From: Bacteroidaceae bacterium
Lineage (GTDB): Bacteria > Bacteroidota > Bacteroidia > Bacteroidales > Bacteroidaceae
DNA length: 62,928 nucleotides
Direction: 5' to 3'
Assembly (NCBI GenBank): GCA_900771425.1
Contig: CAAGNV010000019.1
Coordinates: 1 to 62,928, forward strand
The notes beneath the pieces are model-generated. The model was not told the DNA's origin and did no database searches. It saw only the letters and a list, made by a program, of their open reading frames with translations. The position numbers were made by a program, and so were the translations under genes. Positions 9,293-20,300 of this stretch are shown here, one piece after another. The first letter of the stretch is position 1. Every line of letters starts with the position of its first letter.

Positions 9293-10357
9293 ATGAACGA
9301 CCAACAGAAAGACATAAAAGACTTAGGAGAATTCGGACTTATCCGTCACCTGACAGAGAACCTGCCGATAGTCAACAAGTCCACGCTGAAAGGCGTAGGC
9401 GACGACTGTGCCGTTCTCAAGTTCGATGCCAACAAGGAAGTACTCGTCACCACCGACCTGCTGCTCGAAGGCATCCACTTCGACCTCACATACGTACCGC
9501 TCAAGCATCTTGGCTACAAGTCAGCAATGGTAAACCTCAGCGACGTATATGCCATGGGCGGCGAGCCTCGGCAGATTACGGTCAGCATAGGTCTGAGCCA
9601 ACGATTTACGCTTGCCGACATGGAAGAATTCTATGACGGACTGCGCCTTGCATGCGAGAAGTTCGGCGTTGACATCGTCGGTGGCGACACCACGTCATCG
9701 CTCACAGGACTCATGATAAGCATCACCTGCATAGGCGAAGTAGAGCGCGGCAAAGCCATCTATCGCAGCGGCGCCAAGCCTACCGACCTCATCTGCGTAA
9801 CCGGCGACCTCGGTGCAGCTTACCTTGGTCTGCAGATGCTCGAACGCGAGAAAGCCATTTTCTACGAACAGAACAAGCAAGGACAGAACTCAGCAAGCGC
9901 AGATTTCCAACCCGACTTTGCCGGACGAGAGTATTTGCTTGAACGACAACTGAAGCCCGAAGCACGAGGTGACATCATTCAGCAGATACGTCAACTCGGC
10001 ATTCAGCCAACGGCCATGATGGACATAAGCGACGGACTGAGCAGCGAGCTCCTGCACATCTGCGAGGAGAGTCATTGCGGCTGCCGAGTGTATGAAGAGC
10101 GCATTCCGCTCGACTACGAGACGGCAGCACAGGCCGAAGAGTTCAATATGAACGTAACCACTTGTGCTCTCAATGGAGGCGAAGACTACGAACTGCTCTT
10201 CACCGTTCCGCTTGCCGACAAAGAGAAGGTCGAACAGCTCAAGGACGTGAAGATGATCGGTTACATTACCGACGCGTCAGATGGCAAGGTACTCATCACA
10301 CGCGACGGAGCACAGTTCGACATCAAGGCCCAGGGATGGAACCCGCTACAGGAATAA
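9293..10357 (+). CDS. thiL: Thiamine-monophosphate kinase
   Basis: ThiL makes thiamine diphosphate from thiamine phosphate and ATP, the last step of the pathway. The protein of 354 residues has the AIRS-like two-domain layout: GEFGLIRHL (12-20), GVGDDCAVL (34-42), TTDLLLEGIHF with the conserved D and H (about 53-63), NLSDVYAMGG (about 81-90), VGGDTTSS and, in the C-terminal half, DISDGLSSEL. Length is normal. It follows punA by five bases. A GH43 gene begins 51 bases downstream with no terminator visible between them. Confidence 0.94.
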   Translation: MNDQQKDIKDLGEFGLIRHLTENLPIVNKSTLKGVGDDCAVLKFDANKEVLVTTDLLLEGIHFDLTYVPLKHLGYKSAMVNLSDVYAMGGEPRQITVSIGLSQRFTLADMEEFYDGLRLACEKFGVDIVGGDTTSSLTGLMISITCIGEVERGKAIYRSGAKPTDLICVTGDLGAAYLGLQMLEREKAIFYEQNKQGQNSASADFQPDFAGREYLLERQLKPEARGDIIQQIRQLGIQPTAMMDISDGLSSELLHICEESHCGCRVYEERIPLDYETAAQAEEFNMNVTTCALNGGEDYELLFTVPLADKEKVEQLKDVKMIGYITDASDGKVLITRDGAQFDIKAQGWNPLQE

Positions 10358-10408
10358 AACATAATCAACCTCATATATTTTCATATACAACCAACTTAAC
10401 AAAAAGTA

Positions 10409-12568
10409 ATGATTAAAAGAACTAACTCACACCGTCAAGTCATGGCAATCATGACTGCTGCACTGCTCACATCGGGCATAGCAGCCAATGCCCAGCCACC
10501 ACGCTGGCAGCAACAACAAACACCAAAGCCACAGGAGCCAGTAGTACCCGTAGGACCTGAATACACATTCCACGGAGCAGGCAACCCATACCTCCCGCTC
10601 TGGGAGCACGTGCCGGACGGAGAACCACGTGTGTTTGAAGATCCTGACAATCCAGGTCACTTACGCGCGTATATAATAGGTTCGCACGATGTACGCTTCG
10701 GCAGCTATTGCGGTCCGGACATCCGCATGTGGTCAGCACCGGTTGAAGACCTCAGCAGCTGGACAGACGAAGGTCCTATCTTCACCTATAACGTTGACAA
10801 CCAATGGGACGTGATGTACGCTCCAGACCTTGTCGAAGTTAAAGGCAAGGACGGCAAGAAGACTTATTACCTCTACCCTCACTGCCGCGGCAACGGACGT
10901 ATCGGCATCATCGCCAAGAGCGACCGTCCTGACGGACCTTACACAGTCGTAAACGCTACATGGGACCGCCGCCGTGCAACTGACGGCAGCTGCCTCGGGT
11001 TCGACCCTTCCATCTTCGTTGAAAACATCACCGACCCTAACGACCCTGACTTCGAGACAGGTTTCCGCGCATACGGTTTCTGGGGTTTCCAGCACTCAAC
11101 AGCTGCAGAACTCGACCCTACGACTATGTATTCAGCACGTCCAGGCACTAAGATGGTCGATCCATTCATCCCTGCAAGCCGTCGCTACGGCGAGCCACTC
11201 GACCCTGAAGGCACAGAATACCCAGCACTGGTCAAGGGCCAGAAGCCAGGCGACTTCAACTTCTTCGAGGCTTCGTCAATCCGCAAGGTAGGCAACAAGT
11301 ACGTGATGGTATTCTCAGGCTACTCAGGTCCTGACTATGGTCTCGGCAGCACCAATTCAGCACTTCGCTATGCGTTTGGTGACTCTCCGCTCGGACCATG
11401 GCGCAGCGGTGGCGTACTTGTCGATTCACGCGGTGTAGTACCAAACGAAGACGGAAGTCAGCTCATCACATCAAACTCAGCACACAACACCCACGGCAGC
11501 CTTCAGGAAATCAACGGTCAGTGGTACGTGTTCTACCACCGCCCACCACGCGGTTTCGGTAACGCACGCCAGTCAATGGTTGCACCAGTTAAGATTGAAT
11601 GGGATCAGAAGTCAGTTGCTGACGGAGGAACAGTGCGCATCTACGGATACGATCCATACGCAAAGAACAATATCTGGAACGCAAAAGACGCCAAGGGCAA
11701 CGTATATAACGGTGCAGAAGTGACATCAGAAGGTTTCCACATCTTCGGTCTCGACCCTTATGCATACTACTCAGCAGGTTATGCATGCTACATGTCAAAT
11801 CCTCAGTGGATGCAGGATTCATGGGACTGGTGGGACAACAACATGGACCTCACAGGCATCAATGACGGCGGCATCGTAGGATTCAAGTACTTCGGCTTCG
11901 GCGGACTCAGCAAGGATTCAAAGGGCATCAAGGCATTCAGCGGAGCAAAGAAAGGCAACCAGACAGCCATCAACCTCTGGCTCACTCCATGCACATCACA
12001 GGCATTCAGCATCGACGTGATGATTGACGGACCATACGCAAACAAGACTTGGAACGGACGTAAGATTGCAACAATCAACGTACCAGCAGGCTCTGCACAG
12101 AAGTCAACCAAGTTCACGGCCGACGTTGCCAAGGCAGTCGAAGGACTGAAGGGCAAGCACGCCATCTACCTCATAGCACGCGGCAATGGTGGCAAGGAAG
12201 CCCTCTTCAACCTGCACGGCATAGCATTCTCAAGCAAGACAAAGCAGTTCGAACGCCCTGTGCCTCCAACTGTCAACATCACAGTCAACGGAGTCAAGGC
12301 AGAACTCTCAGCAACCCCAGTACGCTCAACCGAGCAGAACGGCTACTACGACGTACGCTTCTACGACGCAACAGTCAATCTCACTGCCGACCAAGCCAAG
12401 AGCCTCAACGTACAGGCAACCGCATCCGACCCAGCAGTCAAGATAACCATGGGTTCAACAGTCGGCGGCAAGCTCAGCGTCATTGCCAACTACAACGGCC
12501 ACGACAAGGTTTACCTGCTCAACATCCGTACACTGACAGCAGTACAAGTACAGGCTGCTAAAAAGTAA
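10409..12568 (+). CDS. GH43 glycosidase with C-terminal CBM6-like domain
   Basis: This secreted 719-residue protein probably acts on arabinose- or xylose-containing side chains. After a signal peptide (cleavage near ANAQ, about residue 28) comes a five-bladed propeller with the three expected GH43 acids: the Asp in HVPDGEPRVF (D70, base), the Asp in MYAPDLVEV (D140, pKa modulator) and the Glu in FNFFEASSIRK (E287, acid). Residues about 440-620 resemble a CBM6-type beta sandwich (aromatic DSWDWWDNN, then GGIVGFKYFGFG). The last 90 residues are a further Ig-like region. The context is unusual: it ends a run of housekeeping genes rather than lying in a polysaccharide locus. The GH43 subfamily and substrate cannot be fixed by eye. 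Confidence 0.87.
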   Translation: MIKRTNSHRQVMAIMTAALLTSGIAANAQPPRWQQQQTPKPQEPVVPVGPEYTFHGAGNPYLPLWEHVPDGEPRVFEDPDNPGHLRAYIIGSHDVRFGSYCGPDIRMWSAPVEDLSSWTDEGPIFTYNVDNQWDVMYAPDLVEVKGKDGKKTYYLYPHCRGNGRIGIIAKSDRPDGPYTVVNATWDRRRATDGSCLGFDPSIFVENITDPNDPDFETGFRAYGFWGFQHSTAAELDPTTMYSARPGTKMVDPFIPASRRYGEPLDPEGTEYPALVKGQKPGDFNFFEASSIRKVGNKYVMVFSGYSGPDYGLGSTNSALRYAFGDSPLGPWRSGGVLVDSRGVVPNEDGSQLITSNSAHNTHGSLQEINGQWYVFYHRPPRGFGNARQSMVAPVKIEWDQKSVADGGTVRIYGYDPYAKNNIWNAKDAKGNVYNGAEVTSEGFHIFGLDPYAYYSAGYACYMSNPQWMQDSWDWWDNNMDLTGINDGGIVGFKYFGFGGLSKDSKGIKAFSGAKKGNQTAINLWLTPCTSQAFSIDVMIDGPYANKTWNGRKIATINVPAGSAQKSTKFTADVAKAVEGLKGKHAIYLIARGNGGKEALFNLHGIAFSSKTKQFERPVPPTVNITVNGVKAELSATPVRSTEQNGYYDVRFYDATVNLTADQAKSLNVQATASDPAVKITMGSTVGGKLSVIANYNGHDKVYLLNIRTLTAVQVQAAKK

Positions 12569-12581
12569 TACTACGGTAGTT

Positions 12582-12689
12582 AAACAGAATCAATGCCCAT
12601 CCCCCTTGACATCGGAACAAATAGTCAAGATACGCAGCAAGGACACCACAACGTTTGATGCCCTGAAGCGCATTTCTCTCAATGAGTGA
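12582..12689 (+). pseudogene. Possible relic of a gene 3' end
   Basis: One plus frame in this gap ends in TSEQIVKIRSKDTTTFDALK, then RISLNE and a TGA. It reads like protein but has no start codon, ribosome site or full length. It may be a decayed gene end or chance. The rest of the 508-base gap 12569-13076 holds the inverted-repeat element at 12797-12904 and a short CCTTTCG/CGAAAGG hairpin at 12982-13000, and nothing else I recognise. Confidence 0.25.
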
Positions 12690-12796
12690 CTACACCGATT
12701 ACGGAGATAGTTTATTATATCTACACAAGGGAATACAACAATTACCAAAGATAGGACTTTTGTAATATTTTCACTTTGGTGATTTCATAATCTTAG

Positions 12797-12904
12797 AAAC
12801 GCAGCCAAATCTTCGGGTCTGAAGAACCATATCTTATCGCCATAAGATCCAAATCTTATCGGCCGAAGAACCAAATCTTATTGCCCGAAGATATGGCTGC
12901 GTTT
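12797..12904. repeat. Family C element: 21-bp inverted repeats around 22-bp units
   Basis: Arms AAACGCAGCCAAATCTTCGGG (12797-12817) and its complement at 12884-12904 match in 20 of 21 positions. Between them lie three 22-bp direct units of the form AAGAACCAAATCTTATYGCC. TTTTT overlaps the right arm's end, so the element could end transcripts from the GH43 gene. It lies between convergent genes. The unit length and layout are the same as in Family B, with a different sequence. Confidence 0.8.
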
Positions 12905-13076
12905 TTGAGTACATTCATCTACGATGATTATCAGCAACTTACGAAAGCACATTTTTTGTCTGTATTTCTGTTCACACCCATCCTTTCGGCGCACGAAAGG
13001 GAGAGACAAAAAATAGGATTTTTTTTAGATAGTTTCCTTTTAGTCGGACGAGAGTTCCAAAGGTCGAATTACCTGA

Positions 13077-13997
13077 TTACTCCCCTACCCTTAGCAAGTC
13101 GCCCTTGACTGGGACATAGTCAGAATCCTTGAAATTGAGTTTGTAAAGGTTTTTGAGACAAATGCCGTATTTCTGGGCAATAGAATACATAGACTCTCCA
13201 TCTGTCACATGATGCCAATAGTCTCCGCGGAACTCCTTCGCAGCCTTGGTTTTCTTCTTCTCCAAATATACGAAATCGCCTTTTGCCAATGGGACAAACT
13301 CCTCAGCCTCATTACACTTGAGTAACTTGCGTTTCGATACACCCATTTCCTTGGCAAGAGAATCCCATGTATCAGTACCATTGGCAATGACGCACATCAC
13401 GTCGTTATTCTTGCGTATGGTATGCGCCTTGAGTTCAATGACAGGCAATGGCTCGGGTTCAGGAATAATGACCAAAGCATCGGGGTCGCGGTCAAACCTA
13501 TGGAGGTCATACAGTTCGATGATAGCAATAAGACGGTCGGCATACGTCGGACTCGTAGCATATCCGCATGCTTTCAAGCCTCTTGCCCAACCCTTGTAAT
13601 CCATGATGTTCAGGCGGTAAAGACGCATATATCGTTCTTTCTTCAGGAACTGCGAGTGGTCTTCATAGCTGTCACGTACGGTCGGATAGACACGGAAACA
13701 CTCGTTACGTCCATCGTCAAAATGGGTAGTAGTAGCACCAAGCCACGAACTGCCGCACTTGATACCGAAATGGTTATTACTCCTCTGAGCCAGCGGGCTG
13801 CTGCCGGCAGCGCTCTCGAGCACGCCTTGTGCCAGGGTTATACTTGCCGGAATCTTGTTACGCTCCATCTGTTCTATGGCTAAGTCCTTGTATTTCTCTA
13901 TATAATCGATGAATGCCTGGCTTTTTGTCTGCGCAAACGTATATGTGGCGAATGTCATTGCCACCACACTTAATAAAATTCTTACTTTGCTATTCAT
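13077..13997 (-). CDS. GH73 endo-beta-N-acetylglucosaminidase with two LysM domains
   Basis: This is a peptidoglycan hydrolase that would act in the periplasm, cutting the glycan strand during growth or daughter-cell separation. The 306-residue protein has a signal peptide (cleavage near FAQ, about residue 23). The GH73 domain (about 27-165) has the catalytic Glu in AQGVLESAAGSS (E61) and the family's NNHFGIKC and YADRLIAIIELYDL segments. Two LysM-like peptidoglycan-binding domains follow, about 190-245 and 255-305 (GESMYSIAQKYGI in the second). Its promoter is 140 bases upstream. It converges with the GH43 gene and stands alone. Confidence 0.88.
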   Translation of the reverse strand: MNSKVRILLSVVAMTFATYTFAQTKSQAFIDYIEKYKDLAIEQMERNKIPASITLAQGVLESAAGSSPLAQRSNNHFGIKCGSSWLGATTTHFDDGRNECFRVYPTVRDSYEDHSQFLKKERYMRLYRLNIMDYKGWARGLKACGYATSPTYADRLIAIIELYDLHRFDRDPDALVIIPEPEPLPVIELKAHTIRKNNDVMCVIANGTDTWDSLAKEMGVSKRKLLKCNEAEEFVPLAKGDFVYLEKKKTKAAKEFRGDYWHHVTDGESMYSIAQKYGICLKNLYKLNFKDSDYVPVKGDLLRVGE

Positions 13998-14135
13998 ATC
14001 TCAACAATTCGGTTTATGCCTTATACCTTCTCTTTAATATATAAGCAAGGAAAATATCACTCGGGAGAAGCCCAAGAAAATCCTGACAACACTTATGAAA
14101 AAAGAAGTAGGCTAATGATTAATCAGTTTCGGTTG

Positions 14136-14143
14136 CAAAGGTA
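14136..14143 (-). promoter_or_regulatory. -7 promoter element of the GH73 gene
   Basis: On the minus strand this reads TACCTTTG, a perfect TAnnTTTG match, followed by an untranslated leader of about 130 bases before the GH73 start at 13997. Confidence 0.6.
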
Positions 14144-14291
14144 AGAAATAAAAACGAACCGAGCATTATCATACTAATGAACAGAACAGAATTTTAACGT
14201 TTATTTACACAATGCGCCGTTTCAATTCTTAAAAAATGTTAACAGAAAGCTTAAATAGGGCCTCTTTAACCTTTCAAAACAAAATAAATCG

Positions 14292-14299
14292 TAAATTTG
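14292..14299 (+). promoter_or_regulatory. -7 promoter element of the fasciclin/SusCD operon
   Basis: TAAATTTG matches TAnnTTTG exactly and is followed by about 100 bases of leader before the first lipoprotein gene at 14408. No other perfect match and no terminator hairpin was noticed between here and 32105, which suggests one long operon. Confidence 0.6.
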
Positions 14300-14407
14300 T
14301 ACGCCAAAAGAAATGAAACTATTGCATCAGGACATCGGTCTCTGAGCCTAAACTAATCTGAATAATCAACGAAACAATTATCTGAAAATACTAAACAAAC
14401 TGCTTTT

Positions 14408-17338
14408 ATGAACAACCGTATTCGTAAAGAAACGCACAGGTGGGCAGGGCTCGTCTGTGCCGTCGCTGCGTTAGGTGCAGTGGGTGCTTGTTCTGAAGAC
14501 TACGAACTGGACGAGAAAAATCCAGACTGGCTCGGTACAAACATCTACGAATCGCTTAACAGCAGAGGCGACTTCAAGAATTTTGTCCGTCTCATTGAAG
14601 ACCTCGACTACAAGGAGGTACTCGCCAAGACCGGTAGCAAGACACTGTTCGTAGCAAACGACAGTGCTTTCGAAGCCTTTTACAAGGGCAATCCTTGGAA
14701 TGTCTCGTGTTACGACGAGCTAACTATTGCGCAGAAAAAGCTTTTACTCAATTCTGCAATGATCAACAACGCCTATCTGCTCGAAATGATGTCAAGCCTC
14801 GAAGGACCAGAGAAGGGTGAATGCCTGCGACGCGAAACCGCCGCCGACGTCACAGACTCCGTACCACACTTCACGGCTGACCAACTACCCGTTTCGTACA
14901 ACGAAAAGGACAAGGACTACTGGGCACGCTTCCGCGACCCACAGAAGGGCGGCATCTATCTCGCACTCGATGCAACGACGCCTATGATGACCCACTTCCT
15001 GCCGGCACAGATGGCAATGAACGACATCACAGACAACGACTTCAGCATCTTCATGGGACAAAGCCGTCAGAAGAACGATGCCTTCATCTATAACAGCAAA
15101 GTGCTCGAACAAGACATCACATGTCAGAACGGATACATCAACCGACTCGACAAGGTACTCGTTCCACCACAGAACATGGCAGAAGTGCTCCGCACCAACG
15201 GAAAGACAAACATCTTCAGCCACATGATTGAACGCTTCTCAGCACCATTCTACGACGACGCACTGACCAAGCGCTACCGCCTACTCTACGGCAACAGCGT
15301 CGATTCCGTATATCAAAAACGCTATTTCTCACTTCGCAGCCAAGGCAACGCCGCCCTCGACAACGACCGCGGTACAGACCCTGTCAACAATCCTAACGGC
15401 AACAACGTAAACTTCTTCCTGAACTTCGACCCAGGATGGAACGAATACCGCGCCGATGCACAGACTACCAAGGAGAACGACATGGGCGTCATATTCGCAC
15501 CATCTGACGAGAAGTTATACAACTACTTCTTCGACATAAACGGCGGAGGTCACTTCCTCCTCGAAGCCTATGCTCCAGAACTCATGCAGAACGTGACAAG
15601 CCTCAACGACTACGATGCCATCTACAGGGCAATAGACCAAATACCGCTCGACGTCATCCAGGCATTGCTCAACAACCTCATGAAGGTTTCGTTCAACAAC
15701 AGCGTACCAAGCAAGTTCGAGACTATCAAGGACGATGCTCAGGACCCGATGCTCGACGAAACCCATCTACCATTTATCAAGGAAGTGATGTTGGCAAACA
15801 ACGGAGCAATATACGTCATGGACGAAGTACTTACACCTGCCAAATACGCAGCAGTAAGCGCCCCAGCCTACGTAGGTACTGACATGCACATATTCAACTA
15901 TGCAATAAACCAGCAGACACTCGACATCGACTGCAACTTCTACGCATACCTACTCGCCATGAGCGCACGATTCAGTTTCTTCGTACCACAGGATGAAGGT
16001 TTCTGGTACATCGACCCAGTTTCGTTTGCACTCGACAAAGGCAAGCAACGCGCACTCTATTTCGAATGGGACGCAAAGAAGAATGAGCCAAAATGTTCAG
16101 CATACGCATACGACTATGACTTCACTACAGGCCAAGGCGAAATCGGAAGTTTCATGTCATCAGTAAACGTAGGAACAGCAGAATGGAAAAACCGTCTGCG
16201 CGACATGCTCGAAACACATACCATAGTACACTCAAACGACTCCGACCTCACCATGATTGACGAGACAGAGACCGGTGTAGAATGCGACAAACACTACTTC
16301 CTCTCAAAGAACGGCGCACCTATCTACGTTGAAAACGCAACAGGACGCGACAACGAAGGCAACAACTGCAAGGTCCAGGGAGGATGGCAAGTACAGCACA
16401 ACGACAAGTGCGAAGTCATACGTTTCGACGATAAGTCAGGACGCGAGAAAGTAGATGGAGTAGTCAAGAAGACCGGCAATGGAAACGGATACGCATACGA
16501 AATCGACAAGCCAATGTCACCAACCATCGAATCCGTTTACAGCGTACTCTACAACACGCCTGAGTTCAGCGAATTCTTCAATCTCTGCCAGACCGACGAC
16601 GAAGTACTCGAAGCGATAGATATCAAGACTGCAGCCGACAAGAAGAAGTACTCCGTATTCATCAACAACAACGGTCTGCCAGCATACGACAAACAAACAG
16701 GAAACCGTGTGGCCACAACGACCAACGTCAAGTACTTCAACAACTACAACTACACAGTTTACGTTCCTACAAACGAAGCCATCGAAAAAGCCATCAACGA
16801 GAAAGGCCTGCCTACATGGCAGCAAATACGCGACCTGCTCTACCTCGACCTTGAGCCAGAAGAACGACCAGAATGGTCAGGCGAAGAAGAAGCCGAAATA
16901 AAGAGCAAGGCACTGGCAATGGTTACCGTACTCATCAATTTCATCAAGAACCACTTCCAGGACAATTCCGTATTTGCCGACACACCTGCCCTTCAGGAAA
17001 AGAAGTACGAGACCGCGACCCTTTTGCTCGACGACGAAGGTCTGCCATCAGTATATGCAAAGGTGGCCGTTCACTCTGACGGCAACGGGACACTCTATGT
17101 GACAGACGCCAACGACAAGACATGCAAGGTGACAGAGACAAAGAACATCATCACACGCGACTATGTTCTCAACTCCGCTTCTGCACCTACACAGATCAGC
17201 GCGTCATCAAGCGCAGTCGTTCATGGTATCAACGGTGTGCTTGACTATAAGGAATATGCCGGAGGCAAGTACAGCAGCGACTACGCTACAGCAAAGGCAC
17301 GCAAGTCTTTCATGAAGCACTACCATATTATCAAGTAA
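14408..17338 (+). CDS. Multi-fasciclin-domain surface lipoprotein (first)
   Basis: I infer that this 976-residue lipoprotein is exposed on the cell surface and binds a ligand or partner. The lipobox ends in AVGAC (C28) and is followed by SEDYELDE, an acidic stretch of the kind that exports Bacteroidetes lipoproteins to the surface. At least four FAS1-like units can be traced by their first strand (TLFVANDSAF about 78, GVIFAPSDE about 359, FSFFVPQDE about 522, YTVYVPTNEA about 781) and their closing NGYINRLDKVL or NGAIYVMDEVL type motif. FAS1 domains are known from adhesion proteins. No catalytic motif is visible. It is the first gene of the operon and lies 39 bases before a SusC gene. Ligand unknown. 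Confidence 0.82.
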   Translation: MNNRIRKETHRWAGLVCAVAALGAVGACSEDYELDEKNPDWLGTNIYESLNSRGDFKNFVRLIEDLDYKEVLAKTGSKTLFVANDSAFEAFYKGNPWNVSCYDELTIAQKKLLLNSAMINNAYLLEMMSSLEGPEKGECLRRETAADVTDSVPHFTADQLPVSYNEKDKDYWARFRDPQKGGIYLALDATTPMMTHFLPAQMAMNDITDNDFSIFMGQSRQKNDAFIYNSKVLEQDITCQNGYINRLDKVLVPPQNMAEVLRTNGKTNIFSHMIERFSAPFYDDALTKRYRLLYGNSVDSVYQKRYFSLRSQGNAALDNDRGTDPVNNPNGNNVNFFLNFDPGWNEYRADAQTTKENDMGVIFAPSDEKLYNYFFDINGGGHFLLEAYAPELMQNVTSLNDYDAIYRAIDQIPLDVIQALLNNLMKVSFNNSVPSKFETIKDDAQDPMLDETHLPFIKEVMLANNGAIYVMDEVLTPAKYAAVSAPAYVGTDMHIFNYAINQQTLDIDCNFYAYLLAMSARFSFFVPQDEGFWYIDPVSFALDKGKQRALYFEWDAKKNEPKCSAYAYDYDFTTGQGEIGSFMSSVNVGTAEWKNRLRDMLETHTIVHSNDSDLTMIDETETGVECDKHYFLSKNGAPIYVENATGRDNEGNNCKVQGGWQVQHNDKCEVIRFDDKSGREKVDGVVKKTGNGNGYAYEIDKPMSPTIESVYSVLYNTPEFSEFFNLCQTDDEVLEAIDIKTAADKKKYSVFINNNGLPAYDKQTGNRVATTTNVKYFNNYNYTVYVPTNEAIEKAINEKGLPTWQQIRDLLYLDLEPEERPEWSGEEEAEIKSKALAMVTVLINFIKNHFQDNSVFADTPALQEKKYETATLLLDDEGLPSVYAKVAVHSDGNGTLYVTDANDKTCKVTETKNIITRDYVLNSASAPTQISASSSAVVHGINGVLDYKEYAGGKYSSDYATAKARKSFMKHYHIIK

Positions 17339-17376
17339 TATTAAAGTTCAATGTTTAAGTAAAAGAAAAAGAATAT

Positions 17377-20300
17377 ATGAAAACATCATTAAAATACGCT
17401 TTGACCTTAGCACTGGCTTTAGTATCCACACTACTCGCCAATGCACAAGTCAAGCCAGGAGACATCATCAGCGGTACAGTACAGGACGACATCGAGCCTA
17501 TCATGATGGCCAACGTCGTCGAACTCGACGCCAACAACCGTATCGTTGCACACGGTGTGACCGATATTAACGGACACTTCTCGTTCAAGTGCGTCAGTCC
17601 GAAGAACAAGATCCAGGTGTCATACATCGGATACCAAAAATGGTCTCAAGTCATCGGCAATAAAAAGCAATTCAACATCACGCTCAAGAGCAACACACAA
17701 ATCGACGAAGTCGTCATCAAGGCAAAGCCACGTCAAGTCCAGAGTACCGGTATGTCAATTCCTGTAAAGGAAATCTCAGTAGCGACACAGACCATGAGCA
17801 TGGACGACGTTGAAGGCCTTTCATTCACCAGTGCTGACGAAGCACTGCAAGGAAAGATTGCAGGTCTCGACATCATTGCAAACTCAGGAAACCTCGGTGC
17901 CGGCACAAGCATGCGCCTGCGTGGTGTCAGCACAATCCACGGTAGCGCAGAACCACTCATCGTAGTTGACGGCAACGTGTTCGACCTTCCTGACGACGTG
18001 AGTCAGACAAACTTCGAAGACCTTGACAACGAAGAACAATTCGCGACATTGCTTTCTGTCAACCCTGAAGACATCAAGGAAATCAAGGTACTCAAGGATG
18101 CAGCAGCAACAGCAATATGGGGTTCACGCGGAGCAAACGGTGTCATCGAAATCACTACACGCCGCGGTGTCATGGGCAAGACACAGATCAACTTCTCGTA
18201 TATGTTTACCGGAAGCTGGCAGCCAGAAGGTCTGAACATGCTCGACGGCGACGGTTACACCATGATGCTCAAGGAAGCATACTTCAACCCACGCCAAAGC
18301 AGTGCGACAAGCGACATGGTCGAGCTCAACTACGACAAGGCGCGCCCAATGTACTACTACAACTTCAACCGTAATACCGACTGGGTCGATGCAGTCAACC
18401 AGTTCGGACAGAAGCACAATTACTATGTCACACTCACCGGCGGTGGCGAACGTGCACGATTCCGCATCTCCGGAGGCTATGACCACGAGACCGGTACCAT
18501 CATAAAGCAGGAGCTCGACCGTTTCTCTACACGTATGGTACTCGACTACGACGTGAGCGACCGCATACGTTTCTCTACTAACTTCGCACTCACATACACA
18601 GACAACCACCGTAACTGGGACGGAAGCAGTACGTCGTCACTCCTTGACCGTTCATACAAGGCCATGCCAAATATGAGCATCTATGAATATGATGAGTTCG
18701 GACAACCAACAGGCGGATTCTACAACATGCTTCCAACTTATGGTTCATCAGGCAACATACCTGACGGCTACTCATCATACTACCTCAGCGACATGAAGTC
18801 AAACGGCAACCCTATTGCCATGGCTCACCTCGCACACAACAACCAAAGCACTTACCGCATCACTCCACAATTCAACCTGCGGTACAAACTTCTGAGCAAA
18901 GACGACACTGGAAGCCAGCTCGACCTCAATGCAGAAGTCTATATGGACATCTACAACGAGTCAGTCGATGCCTACTACCCATCATCACTCTCAACAAATA
19001 CCTGGGACAACAACGACGTGAACAAGGTAAACAACAGTGAATACAAGAGTCTTGGATTTACAAACAAGGAGAGACTCATCTTCACTCCTCACTTCGACAA
19101 CGAGAACATATCAATGATACTGCTCGGCCAGTTCGAATTCTCAACCGGTAACGGCAATGGTCAGAACTACAGCAAGTCACACGTTCCTACAGGTATCAGT
19201 TCACCTATTTCCAACGGTTACCTCCAAAGCGGTGGTTCGACAAGTTCAAGCGAATGGCGCAGAGCCGCATACCTCGGTTCATTCCACTTAGGTCTCTTCG
19301 ATAGCCGATACTCATTTGACGTAACAGTACGTCGCGATGGTTCGACAAAATTCGGTGCCGGCAAAAAGTGGGGTACATTCCCAGGCATATCAGGCCGTTG
19401 GAACGTCAGCGACGAACCATTCTTCCAGAACTTAGGTCTCGAAAAGGTAGTATCACTCCTGTCAATACGTCCAAGTTGGGGTATCACCGGACGTGAGCCA
19501 GGTGGTGAATACCTTATGTACAACCGCTACAGTGCATACGGTTCTTACGGAAAGAGCAATCAGAGCATCAGCGCTATCGCTCCTAACGACCTTCGTCTTA
19601 CAGATATCAAGTGGGAAATCAACGAGCAATGGAACTTAGGTTTCAACCTCGAACTCTTCGATTCAAAATTGAACTTGGCACTTGACCTATACAAGAAGAC
19701 CACACGCGACCTTCTGAATCCAAACGTAGGCATTCCTGGTTCTACCGGTTTCAATACACTTGCCCAAAAGAACGTAGGCGAATTGAAGAACGAAGGTTGG
19801 GAACTTTATGCCAACACTCGTAACCTCATTAAGATTGGAAAGTTCAAGATGGATGTCAACTTCAACATCGCACAGAACATCAACACCATCACCCGCATGG
19901 ATGAAACAGTACTCACGAACATGAATCCAGAGTACAAATACAATAATGCAAGCTATCTGCAACGTATTCAGATCGGCAACGCAGTCGGTTCAATCTACGG
20001 ATTCAAGTACAAGGGCGTTTATGCATACGACTATGAGCACAATGGCTACACCAACGAGTCACTCACGACTTATGGCGACAACACTGCTGCAAAAGCTGCT
20101 GAACGCGGAGAAAATGCTACATGTCCGGTAGCACGCGATGCCAACGGCAACATCCTGTTCGATGCAAAGGGTAATCCACTCCACATGTACTTCGACTATG
20201 GCAACACCAACTATGTATTCCAAGGTGGTGATGCGATTTACGAAGATATCAACCACGACGGACAAATCAACGAACTCGACATCGTTTATCTCGGCAATTC

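Noticed and set aside
12881..13108. Plus-strand ORF of 75 codons after Element C
   Set aside because: It begins in the right arm of the inverted repeat and runs over the end of the GH73 gene; no family, no start signal.
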